The notes beneath the pieces were generated by a model. It did no database searches, was not told the origin of the DNA, and saw only the letters and a list, made by a program, of their open reading frames with translations. 64,000 nucleotides of DNA from JBEBVQ01 sp037190845. GTDB taxonomy: Bacteria; Bacteroidota; Bacteroidia; Chitinophagales; Chitinophagaceae. Below, piece after piece: positions 7,929-14,481 of the stretch. Where the stretch lies: NCBI GenBank assembly GCA_037190845.1, contig JBBCJI010000004.1:124001-188000 (forward strand), written 5' to 3'. Positions within the stretch are counted from its first letter, which is position 1; every line of letters begins with the position of its first letter. The translations under genes and the position numbers were made by a program.

Positions 7929-9236
7929 TTAATCTATCCTTCTTATTTCAGCGCCGAGCGCATTCAGGCGTTCGTCAATCCGTTCGTATCCCCGGTCTAT
8001 CTGGTCAATATTATGAATAATGCTGGTTCCCTGTGCCGATAAGGCCGCGATCAGCAGGGCGACTCCTGCACGTATATCCGGAGACACCATGTTAATACCC
8101 CGCAGGGGGATCTGCCTGTCGAGGCCGATGGCCACGGCCCTGTGCGGATCGCATAAAACGATCTGTGCGCCCATATCAATCAGCTTATCCACGAAAAAAA
8201 GGCGGCTTTCAAACATTTTCTGGTGCACCAGTACCGTGCCCTGTGCTTGTGTAGCTACCACCAGCACAATGCTGAGCAGATCCGGCGTAAAGCCCGGCCA
8301 GGGATGATCCGATATGGTAAGCATGGATCCGTCTATAAACGGCTGCACACGGTAATGTTCCTGTGCTGGAATGATGATGTCATTGCCCGATACCGAAAGC
8401 TGAATACCCAGCCGCCGGAAAGTTTCAGGGATATTGCCGAGGTGAGCTACATCTGCATCCCGGATCGTCAGCTCGCTTTGTGTCATAGCTGCCAGGCCTA
8501 TAAATGAACCGACTTCGATCATATCCGCCAGCAGACGGTGCGTGCAACCATGCAGCTCATCCACTCCTTCTATCAGCAGCATATTGGAGCCAATACCGCT
8601 GATCTGTGCGCCCATCCGGTTTAATAAATGGCAAAGCTGCTGCACATAAGGCTCACAGGCGGCATTATATATGGTCGTAGTGCCTTTTGCCATAACGGCT
8701 GCCATCAGCACATTGGCGGTTCCGGTGACGGAAGGCTCTTCGAGATGGATGTGAGCGCCTGTAAGTGCCTGTGCAGAAAGCTGAAACAGATTCCGGGCCT
8801 GGTCGTAGCTAAACTTTGCGCCCAATTGCTCGAACCCGCGTATATGCGTATCCAGGCGGCGCCTGCCTATTTTATCCCCGCCGGGCGGCGGTATCTGTGC
8901 CTGACGGAAACGCGCCAGCATGGGGCCGGCAAACATGACGGCTCCCCGCAACCTTCCTGATTTACGCTTGAATTCATCTCCTGAAAAAAAAACTGTATCT
9001 ACGCTTGCTGCATGCAAGATTATAGTGCCGGGAACCGGCCTGTCTACCCGCACGCCCATGTCACTCATAAGATCAAGCAGGAGGTTTACGTCCAGGATAT
9101 CCGGCACATTGTGATATGTCACAGGTTCTGAGGTAAGCAACGCCGCACACAGAACCTGTAAAGCTTCATTCTTGGCTCCCTGAGGTGTAACAGTCCCCCG
9201 GAGCGTCCGTCCGCCGCATATCTCGAAAGCGCTCAT
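7929..9236 (-). CDS. murA: UDP-N-acetylglucosamine 1-carboxyvinyltransferase (MurA) with Asp at the fosfomycin site
   Basis: 435 residues from the ATG at 9236 (MSAFEICGGRTLRG). A longer in-frame start exists, but its 32 extra residues are only the translated palindromic repeat at 9267-9334 (a THLSH-type peptide) and should be ignored. MurA transfers enolpyruvate to UDP-GlcNAc, the first committed step of peptidoglycan synthesis. The substrate-binding PQGAKNEAL motif is at 18-26. In the active-site loop the residue equal to E. coli Cys115 is D121 (PPPGGDKIGRRRLD). Asp here is known from naturally fosfomycin-resistant MurA enzymes such as those of mycobacteria and chlamydiae. The gene follows DUF4290 on the same strand. 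Confidence 0.97.
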   Translation of the reverse strand: MSAFEICGGRTLRGTVTPQGAKNEALQVLCAALLTSEPVTYHNVPDILDVNLLLDLMSDMGVRVDRPVPGTIILHAASVDTVFFSGDEFKRKSGRLRGAVMFAGPMLARFRQAQIPPPGGDKIGRRRLDTHIRGFEQLGAKFSYDQARNLFQLSAQALTGAHIHLEEPSVTGTANVLMAAVMAKGTTTIYNAACEPYVQQLCHLLNRMGAQISGIGSNMLLIEGVDELHGCTHRLLADMIEVGSFIGLAAMTQSELTIRDADVAHLGNIPETFRRLGIQLSVSGNDIIIPAQEHYRVQPFIDGSMLTISDHPWPGFTPDLLSIVLVVATQAQGTVLVHQKMFESRLFFVDKLIDMGAQIVLCDPHRAVAIGLDRQIPLRGINMVSPDIRAGVALLIAALSAQGTSIIHNIDQIDRGYERIDERLNALGAEIRRID

Positions 9237-9266
9237 AAGCTTTGTACAAGGAAAATGAACAATTAG

Positions 9267-9334
9267 ATGTGACAGATGTGTTGGATGTGAGAGATGTGCT
9301 GACACATTCATCACATCCAACACATTTGTCACAT
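9267..9334. repeat. Modular 9-nt palindromic repeat, copy A (68 nt)
   Basis: Four ATGTG blocks, then four CACAT blocks, every block separated by exactly four bases: ATGTG-ACAG-ATGTG-TTGG and so on, with central loop CTGA. The outer 24-nt arms (9267-9290 and 9311-9334) pair with one mismatch, and an inner ATGTG/CACAT stem closes the loop. It lies 12 bases past the DUF4290 stop codon and upstream of murA. Other copies are at 12600-12668, 30228-30273 and 59613-59680. Confidence 0.92.
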
Positions 9335-9346
9335 TTTTACGATGGA

Positions 9347-10039
9347 CTATTTACTTTTATTCTTGTTGAATTTCCGGTTTTTATTGTACCCATTGCCATA
9401 GCTGCCACGTTGCTGGCCACCGCTCTGGTTGCGGCCGGAACCGTTTTTGAAATTACGGGCGCCGCTCTGCTGGTTACGTTGTTTGTATGCACTCCGGCTG
9501 TCAAAATGTACACGATAGCCACCGGGTTCATACTGCAGCAGACCACCTGAGAGCACGGCAAGTTCATTTTTGATCATGTCGTCGTGTATCGGTTCCCTGT
9601 GCCAGTTGGTATAGGCCAGCTTCATATAATATCCGATGGTCTGTGTATAGCCTTGCCTTTTTTCCGGGTCTGTTTCTTCCAGCGCTTTCTTCAGCAGAGA
9701 TTCGAGATTGCGGCCGAGATGACGGTGCGAAAGCGTTACCTGCGGATAGGGCACCGGATCAGGCTTCCGGCTGAGCTGTTCTATTGTAGGCGGAGGATAC
9801 GGTCCGTCAACGTCCAGTTGCAGATCTGTCATCTGGAACAGGTGATCCCAAAGCTTATGCTTGTAATCTTCGATCGCTTTCAGGTGCGGATTCAGTGTCC
9901 CCATCAATTCAATGATCACTTCCGCACTTTTGAGACGTTTGTCGCGGTCTTCGATGGTAAGCAGGTATTCTACCATCTTCTGCACATTACGTCCATATTC
10001 CGGCATCAGCATTTTGCTGCGTGTTGTATTGTATTCCAT
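9347..10039 (-). CDS. DUF4290-family protein with basic Asn/Gly/Arg-rich tail
   Basis: 230 residues. The first 170 match the DUF4290 family of Bacteroidota (MLMPEYGRNVQKMVEYLL, then MGTLNPHLKAIEDYKHKLWDHL around 46-67). The last 50 residues are low-complexity and strongly basic (QRGSYGNGYNKNRKFNKNKSK-like), which suggests nucleic-acid binding. There is no signal peptide or membrane segment, so it is cytoplasmic. The family is widely conserved next to murA in Bacteroidota, but its function is not established. It is probably co-transcribed with murA, unless the hairpin between them ends most transcripts. Confidence 0.88.
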   Translation of the reverse strand: MEYNTTRSKMLMPEYGRNVQKMVEYLLTIEDRDKRLKSAEVIIELMGTLNPHLKAIEDYKHKLWDHLFQMTDLQLDVDGPYPPPTIEQLSRKPDPVPYPQVTLSHRHLGRNLESLLKKALEETDPEKRQGYTQTIGYYMKLAYTNWHREPIHDDMIKNELAVLSGGLLQYEPGGYRVHFDSRSAYKQRNQQSGARNFKNGSGRNQSGGQQRGSYGNGYNKNRKFNKNKSK

Positions 10040-10116
10040 GAAAAGTAAAAACCGGGGATCAGTGTTTGTAGCAGGTGTGACCCGGTTATCTGTTTGTAAG
10101 GTAAAAAATATTCCCG

Positions 10117-10149
10117 CAAATATAGGATATTTTTACCCGCATCGTGCAA
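10117..10149 (-). promoter_or_regulatory. Promoter for the DUF4290 (and murA) unit
   Basis: The minus strand has TTG (complement of 10147-10149), a 22-base spacer and TATATTTG (complement of 10117-10124), fitting TTTG/TAnnTTTG. This leaves a leader of roughly 75 bases before the ATG at 10039. The leader contains a possible AACCGGG/CCCGGTT stem. Confidence 0.5.
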
Positions 10150-10164
10150 TAATGATTCGGTGTT

Positions 10165-10227
10165 GTAGGGGCAACCCTTGTGGTTGCCCGATTGGTGGTA
10201 GTGGGCAACCGCAAGGGTCGCCCCTAC
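10165..10227. repeat. GTAGGGGCAACCC-type palindromic repeat in a divergent promoter region
   Basis: Two 25-nt arms (10165-10189 and 10203-10227) pair with two wobble-type mismatches around a 13-base loop. The arm begins GTAGGGGCAACCCTTG and is GC-rich, unlike its flanks. Similar GTAGGGGC(A/G)ACCC palindromes occur in many unrelated bacterial genomes (from general knowledge). Its position between two divergently transcribed genes argues against a terminator role and for a small mobile palindrome. Confidence 0.85.
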
Positions 10228-10258
10228 GTCCGTGTTTTTTATTCTCAATGATGACCGT

Positions 10259-10266
10259 TATTTTTG
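10259..10266 (+). promoter_or_regulatory. -7 element (TATTTTTG) 3 bases before the gamma-carbonic-anhydrase start
   Basis: TATTTTTG matches TAnnTTTG and ends only three bases before the ATG at 10270, which predicts a leaderless mRNA. No clear TTTG is visible at -33. Confidence 0.4.
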
Positions 10267-10269
10267 ATC

Positions 10270-10887
10270 ATGTTTTACGCATTCAAAGGTTTTGTTCCGG
10301 TGGTGCATCCTACGGCTTTTGTGCATCCGCAGGCAGTAGTGACAGGCAATGTCGTGATCGGCAGGGATGTCTATATAGGGCCGGGAGCCGCCCTGCGGGG
10401 CGACTGGGGGGCGATCGTGATCCGGGACGGCTGTAATGTGCAGGAAAACTGTACGATCCACATGTTTCCTGGGGTGACTGTGCTGCTCGAAGAAGGAGCA
10501 CATATTGGTCATGGTGCGGTTATCCACGGAGCTACTGTAGGGAAAAATGTACTGGTAGGGATGAATGCTGTAGTGATGGATGATGTAGTAATTGGTGCGG
10601 AAAGTATTATCGGTGCGCTGGCGTTTATTAATGCCAACACCAGAATTCCTCCCCGTTCGCTTGTGGTGGGTAACCCCGGGAAGATCATCAAACCGGTAAG
10701 CGATGAGATGATCGAATGGAAGACAATGGGTACGCGACTTTATCAGGCCCTGCCGGCAGATTGTCATGACAGCCTGTTGCCTTGTGTGCCTTTATCCGAA
10801 ATGCCGGATAAGCGGCCGGATCAGGAGCAATTGTATCATACCTGGGAACAGATCAAAAAGACCGCCGGGGAAGAGAAAAAAAAATAG
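10270..10887 (+). CDS. Gamma-carbonic-anhydrase / PaaY-like hexapeptide protein
   Basis: 205 residues, starting at the ATG at 10270 (MFYAFKGFVPVVHPTAFVHP, the family-typical opening). A TTG six bases earlier is in frame but unneeded. Repeated hexapeptides build a left-handed beta-helix over about residues 10-165. Three His fitting the zinc ligands of gamma-carbonic anhydrases are visible (NCTIHMFPG and GAHIGHGAVIHG). The C-terminal 40 residues are helical and charged. The sequence style is close to PaaY, the thioesterase/anhydrase of phenylacetate degradation, but no other paa gene lies alongside. The last codons and the TAG stop are inside the stem of the convergent gene's terminator. Confidence 0.85.
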   Translation: MFYAFKGFVPVVHPTAFVHPQAVVTGNVVIGRDVYIGPGAALRGDWGAIVIRDGCNVQENCTIHMFPGVTVLLEEGAHIGHGAVIHGATVGKNVLVGMNAVVMDDVVIGAESIIGALAFINANTRIPPRSLVVGNPGKIIKPVSDEMIEWKTMGTRLYQALPADCHDSLLPCVPLSEMPDKRPDQEQLYHTWEQIKKTAGEEKKK

Positions 10888-10910
10888 CCATACATGTTTT
10901 GTATGGCTAT
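10884..10910 (-). terminator. Intrinsic terminator of the ArsR-type gene, overlapping the end of the convergent gene
   Basis: A perfect 10-bp stem (ATAGCCATAC with GTATGGCTAT) closes a 7-base loop. Read on the minus strand it is followed directly by a run of nine T, so it is a textbook terminator for the regulator ending at 10935. The stem contains the TAG stop codon of the plus-strand gene. Confidence 0.8.
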
Positions 10911-10934
10911 CAGCTTTGAATAATCCGTTTTTTC

Positions 10935-11297
10935 TTATGCTTCGTCGGAATTAACCAGGTCATTTACAAATTGAGCTACTGCTGCTATGCGGCCGTGGTT
11001 CAGGCTGTAATGAATGAATTTTCCGTCGCGCTCTGTACGCACGATGTTGGCACGGCGCAGGATAGCCAGGTGCTGGGACGCAACTGACTGCTCCAGACGC
11101 AGTTTTACATAAATATCGGTTACGTTCATGCGTTTGTTCTCTTCCAGCAGCTTTACGATCTGCTGGCGAAGTTTGTGATTGATTGCCCTAAGGGTCATAG
11201 CCGCACTCTTTACAGCCATGTAGTCCAGTTTGATTTGTTCATTGGAGCCTTCATCCTTACGGATCACCAATGTGTTTCCTGACATTGTTGTTTCCAT
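10935..11297 (-). CDS. ArsR-type winged-helix transcriptional regulator
   Basis: 120 residues. A winged helix-turn-helix of the ArsR family covers about residues 30-105, with the recognition segment LRLEQSVASQHLAILRRANIV and the wing RTERDGKFIHYSLN. There is not a single Cys, so the metal-binding CVC-type sensor is absent and it must sense something else or act by another route. It has its own promoter (complement of 11383-11414) with a leader of about 80 bases and its own terminator, so it is a single-gene unit. No obvious target gene is adjacent. Confidence 0.9.
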   Translation of the reverse strand: METTMSGNTLVIRKDEGSNEQIKLDYMAVKSAAMTLRAINHKLRQQIVKLLEENKRMNVTDIYVKLRLEQSVASQHLAILRRANIVRTERDGKFIHYSLNHGRIAAVAQFVNDLVNSDEA

Positions 11298-11382
11298 TTA
11301 CGCTAAATTTACAGTGTTAATTAATACGCTTATTTGATGCTATCTGTAACATGGTATAATACACCATCTCCCATATCAGATG

Positions 11383-11414
11383 CAAACATACGTATGGATA
11401 AAATATAATCCAAA
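11383..11414 (-). promoter_or_regulatory. Strong-consensus promoter of the ArsR-type gene
   Basis: The minus strand shows TTTG (complement of 11411-11414), a 20-base spacer and TATGTTTG (complement of 11383-11390). This is the best-matched Bacteroidota promoter in the window. The leader to the ATG at 11297 is about 80 bases and contains a small ATGGT/ACCAT stem. Confidence 0.65.
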
Positions 11415-11490
11415 CCAAGAAGGAGCGACCGGTGTTAAGATGAGGTTAAAGTTAAATTGTTGGTTTTTGTAATTTTACTAACCGGTTTAT

Positions 11491-12174
11491 TTATTTTGCT
11501 TTATTGATATATACATCTTTCATGTAAAAAGGAGTTGCTGTTGCCGGATCGGTAGTTTTATTGTTTTTGTAATCTCTATATGCCAGATTACCCCATGTTT
11601 TTATATCAATTTTTTCAAGAGGATAATAGCGGATATGGTCCGCAGCAACCAGCGACGCCTCCGGGTTTTCCTGGTCGGTAATCACCTCCAGGCCGGAGGT
11701 AACGGACTGCAGCCACCCGGTGAGGCGATCGTGCTGTATATGTTGGGGTTCCAGTACTGGTTGCATGGTAACATTACTGTAGCAGGCGGCAAAATATTCT
11801 CCGGCTCTTGCTTTGCTGATTACGGCATGTAATATGCCGGCTTCCGGCTGCTCCATGATGATAGCCTGGTACGCCAGAAGGGTCAGCTTGTTGTGCAGGA
11901 TCAGAGGGATGTCAAGCGCATAGCAGAAGCCTTTGGCTACCGCCAGCCCGATACGGAGACCTGTGTAAGATCCCGGACCGGCACAAACTGCCACGGCACG
12001 TAAGCGTTTCATATCAATACCGGCGGTGGCAAGCACTTCTTCCATCATGCGGTGGATAGCGGCGGCATGGTCGCGCGATTGCTCGTTTATGGCAATAGCA
12101 ACAGGGTCGCCGTTAGCCGTAAGGGCTACTGTGCCATGGTCGGCAGAAGTATCAATTTGTAAAATATAGGTCAT
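11491..12174 (-). CDS. tsaB: tRNA threonylcarbamoyladenosine biosynthesis protein TsaB
   Basis: 227 residues from the ATG at 12174 (MTYILQIDTSADHGTVAL). A longer in-frame start is rejected because it would read through the divergent ridA gene. TsaB is an ASKHA-fold pseudo-ATPase that supports TsaD and TsaE in making t6A37 of ANN-decoding tRNAs. The typical HSR-like segment is present (NEQSRDHAAAIHRMMEEVL), as is CAGPGSYTGLRIGLAVAKG around residues 66-84. It is divergent from ridA across a 40-base spacer filled by a perfect palindrome. Confidence 0.95.
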   Translation of the reverse strand: MTYILQIDTSADHGTVALTANGDPVAIAINEQSRDHAAAIHRMMEEVLATAGIDMKRLRAVAVCAGPGSYTGLRIGLAVAKGFCYALDIPLILHNKLTLLAYQAIIMEQPEAGILHAVISKARAGEYFAACYSNVTMQPVLEPQHIQHDRLTGWLQSVTSGLEVITDQENPEASLVAADHIRYYPLEKIDIKTWGNLAYRDYKNNKTTDPATATPFYMKDVYINKAK

Positions 12175-12179
12175 ATCCG

Positions 12180-12213
12180 GCTGCAAAAATAACTTACCTG
12201 TTATTTTTGCAGC
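12180..12213. promoter_or_regulatory. Perfect palindrome carrying mirror-image -7 elements for tsaB and ridA
   Basis: GCTGCAAAAATAAC (12180-12193) and its exact complement (12200-12213) surround a 6-base loop. Each arm contains TATTTTTG in the outward direction (complement of 12184-12191 and 12202-12209). These elements end 9 bases before the tsaB ATG and 5 bases before the ridA ATG. The palindrome fills nearly the whole 40-base spacer, so it may be both the divergent promoter and an operator. Confidence 0.6.
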
Positions 12214-12214
12214 T

Positions 12215-12598
12215 ATGAAAAAGAAAATCATCCGTACAGATAAGGCCCCGGCGCCTATAGGTCCGTATAACCAGGCTGTAGCCGTGGGCAATCTTTTGTT
12301 TGTTTCCGGCCAGATACCACTGGATGCCGCTACCGGCAACCTTGTGCTGGATAACATTGAAGCGGAATCGGAAAAGGTCATGGAAAATCTCCGGGCTGTC
12401 CTGCAGGAAGCGGGACTGGATTTCTCCCATGTAGTAAAATCCACCATTTTCCTGACCGATATGGGTACGTTCGCACAGGTGAACGGCGTATATGGAAAAT
12501 ATTTTGACGAGGAGACAGCGCCTGCACGGGAAACGGTACAGGTGGCAGGCCTGCCACGGGGCGTTCACGTGGAAATATCGGTGATCGCGGTGTTATAA
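12215..12598 (+). CDS. ridA: RidA-family enamine/imine deaminase
   Basis: 127 residues, standard for the Rid/YjgF/UK114 family. The opening (RTDKAPAPIGPYNQAVAVGNLLFVSGQIPLD in overlapping segments) and closing (PARETVQVAGLPRGVHVEI) signatures are intact. The conserved Arg in PARETVQV corresponds to the substrate carboxylate-binding Arg of RidA. The enzyme hydrolyses reactive 2-aminoacrylate-type intermediates released by PLP enzymes. It converges on glnS, with a modular palindrome starting two bases after its stop codon. Confidence 0.95.
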   Translation: MKKKIIRTDKAPAPIGPYNQAVAVGNLLFVSGQIPLDAATGNLVLDNIEAESEKVMENLRAVLQEAGLDFSHVVKSTIFLTDMGTFAQVNGVYGKYFDEETAPARETVQVAGLPRGVHVEISVIAVL

Positions 12599-12599
12599 A

Positions 12600-12668
12600 A
12601 TGTGACAGATGTGTTGGATGTGACGAATGTGTTTATCACGTTTCCCACATCCAACACATCTGTCACAT
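12600..12668. repeat. Modular 9-nt palindromic repeat, copy B (69 nt) between convergent genes
   Basis: It fills the entire gap between the ridA and glnS stop codons: the left arm starts at 12600 and the right arm ends at 12668, the base before the glnS stop. Block pattern is four ATGTG units then CACGT and three CACAT units with a 5-base loop, so one block is mutated and the loop is one base longer than in copy A. Outer arms of 23-24 bp pair without a break. Its position fits a two-way terminator. Confidence 0.93.
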
Positions 12669-14339
12669 TTAACCGGCTCGTTTGGATTCCTTTGCCCACG
12701 TATCCTTTAATGTGGCTGCACGGTTGAATACCAGATGATCGCCGGTGCTGGCAGAATCCACAGAAAAATATCCTTTGCGCAGGAACTGGTAACGTACTCC
12801 TGTCTGTGCAGATGTCAATGCCGGTTCTATAAATACCTTCGGTAATATCGTTACGGAATCCGGGTTAATGTAATCTTTAAAATCGCCATCTTCCGAAGAC
12901 GGATCTTCGACCTTAAACAGGCGGTCGTACAACCGTACCTCTGCCGTTTTTGCATGTGGCACGCTCACCCAGTGGATCGTTCCTTTTACATTCAGTCCGC
13001 TGGTATCATTACCGCTTTTGCTTTCCGGCAGGTAGCTGCAATGTATCTCCGTAACATTACCGTCTGCATCTTTTTTATAATCGTCACACCGGACGATATA
13101 AGCATTCTTCAGGCGTACGGCCAGTCCTGGTCCCAGACGGAAAAACTTCTTTGGCGGTTCTTCCATGAAATCTTCCCGCTCGATCCATAATTCCCGGCTG
13201 AACGGTATATTCCGGCTGCCGGCGGATGGGTCTTCGGGATTATTCTCGGCCTGCATTTCTTCTGTTTGCCCTTCGGGGTAATTGGTAATCACCAGCCTTA
13301 CCGGGTCCAGCACTGCCATCACGCGGTTGGTGGTTTTATTGAGGTGTTCCCGTACGCAAAATTCCAGCAGTCCGACATCAATCAGGTTCTCGCGTTTGGC
13401 TACGCCGATGGTGTCGCAGAATTTACGGATCGATTCCGGCGGGTAGCCCCGACGGCGCATACCGCTGATCGTAGGCATACGCGGATCGTCCCATCCGTCC
13501 ACATGTTTTTCCTGTACCAGTTGAAGCAGCTTGCGTTTGCTCATGACCGTATAGGTCATATTCAATCGTGCAAATTCATATTGTTGTGACGGGAAGATAT
13601 CAAGCTGCTGAATGAACCAGTTATACAGCGGACGGTGATGGATAAATTCGAGTGTACAAACAGAATGTGTAACGTGTTCTATACTATCGCTCTGCCCGTG
13701 TGCAAAATCATACATTGGGTAGATGCACCATTTGTCACCTGTACGGTGGTGATGGGCATGTTTAATACGGTAAATGATGGGATCGCGCAACAATAGATTA
13801 GGATGCGCCATGTCAATTTTTGCACGTAATACTTTCTCTCCGTCTTTGTATTTGCCGGAACGCATTTCTTCAAACAGGAGCAGGTTTTCCTCCGCACTGC
13901 GATCACGGTAAGGGCTGTTCTTTCCGGGTTCTGTAACTGAGCCTTTGGTGGCTGCAATCGATTCGCTGCTGCTGTCGTCTACATAAGCAAGACTCTTTTT
14001 TATCAGTGTGACAGCGTATGCGTACAACTGTTCAAAATAGTCGGAAGCATATAATTCCTTTGTCCATTCAAATCCCAGCCATTGTATGTCTTCTTTAATG
14101 CTGTCTACATACTCGGTCTCTTCGGTAGAAGGATTGGTATCATCGAAGCGGAGGTTACACAGGCCATTATATCGTTTCGCCAGGCCGAAATTCAGGCAAA
14201 TGGATTTTGCATGGCCAATATGAAGATAGCCATTCGGTTCGGGTGGGAAGCGCGTCTGTATGCCATCCGGGTGCTTGCCGGCAGCCAGATCGTTCTCAAT
14301 GATCTCTTCTATGAAATTTAATGATCTCTCTTCGCTCAT
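12669..14339 (-). CDS. glnS: Glutaminyl-tRNA synthetase
   Basis: 556 residues from the ATG at 14339 (MSEERSLNFIEEII). A TTG-started extension of eight residues lies inside the promoter element and is not used. Class I synthetase motifs are present: PPEPNGYLHIGHAKS (HIGH) near residue 32 and VMSKRKL (KMSKS-like) near residue 260. The C-terminal beta-barrel anticodon-binding domains follow. The length matches bacterial GlnS without an added YqeY domain. Having GlnS means this organism can charge tRNA-Gln directly. Confidence 0.97.
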   Translation of the reverse strand: MSEERSLNFIEEIIENDLAAGKHPDGIQTRFPPEPNGYLHIGHAKSICLNFGLAKRYNGLCNLRFDDTNPSTEETEYVDSIKEDIQWLGFEWTKELYASDYFEQLYAYAVTLIKKSLAYVDDSSSESIAATKGSVTEPGKNSPYRDRSAEENLLLFEEMRSGKYKDGEKVLRAKIDMAHPNLLLRDPIIYRIKHAHHHRTGDKWCIYPMYDFAHGQSDSIEHVTHSVCTLEFIHHRPLYNWFIQQLDIFPSQQYEFARLNMTYTVMSKRKLLQLVQEKHVDGWDDPRMPTISGMRRRGYPPESIRKFCDTIGVAKRENLIDVGLLEFCVREHLNKTTNRVMAVLDPVRLVITNYPEGQTEEMQAENNPEDPSAGSRNIPFSRELWIEREDFMEEPPKKFFRLGPGLAVRLKNAYIVRCDDYKKDADGNVTEIHCSYLPESKSGNDTSGLNVKGTIHWVSVPHAKTAEVRLYDRLFKVEDPSSEDGDFKDYINPDSVTILPKVFIEPALTSAQTGVRYQFLRKGYFSVDSASTGDHLVFNRAATLKDTWAKESKRAG

Positions 14340-14360
14340 GGATGAAGGTTCAGGAAAATG

Positions 14361-14368
14361 CAAAAGTA
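14361..14368 (-). promoter_or_regulatory. -7 element (TACTTTTG) for glnS
   Basis: The minus strand reads TACTTTTG, a TAnnTTTG match, 21 bases before the ATG at 14339. No TTTG stands at the usual -33 distance. Confidence 0.45.
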
Positions 14369-14481
14369 ATACTTGTCAACCGTAATGGATCACGGATTTA
14401 GGCGGATTAAGGGATTCCACGGATTAAAATCTGTGCTATCCCGGGAGCTGTGACAGTCCGTGATACAGACAGTGTCGGAAT

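Noticed and set aside
9237..9332. In-frame N-terminal extension of MurA containing a THLSH-rich peptide
   Set aside because: The peptide is the translation of the modular palindrome (copy A). Similar peptides arise from copies B and D. MurA family sequence begins at the ATG at 9236.
9267..9334. TGTGA...TCACA in the modular palindromes as CRP/FNR-type binding sites
   Set aside because: The half-sites occur in every block with 9-nt period and without the N6 spacing of a CRP site, and the elements sit at gene 3' ends, not at promoters.
14369..14480. CACGGATT repeats and a CACGGATT/AATCTGTG stem upstream of glnS
   Set aside because: It resembles fragments of a common genomic repeat, but the pairing is short and too degenerate for a confident separate call.
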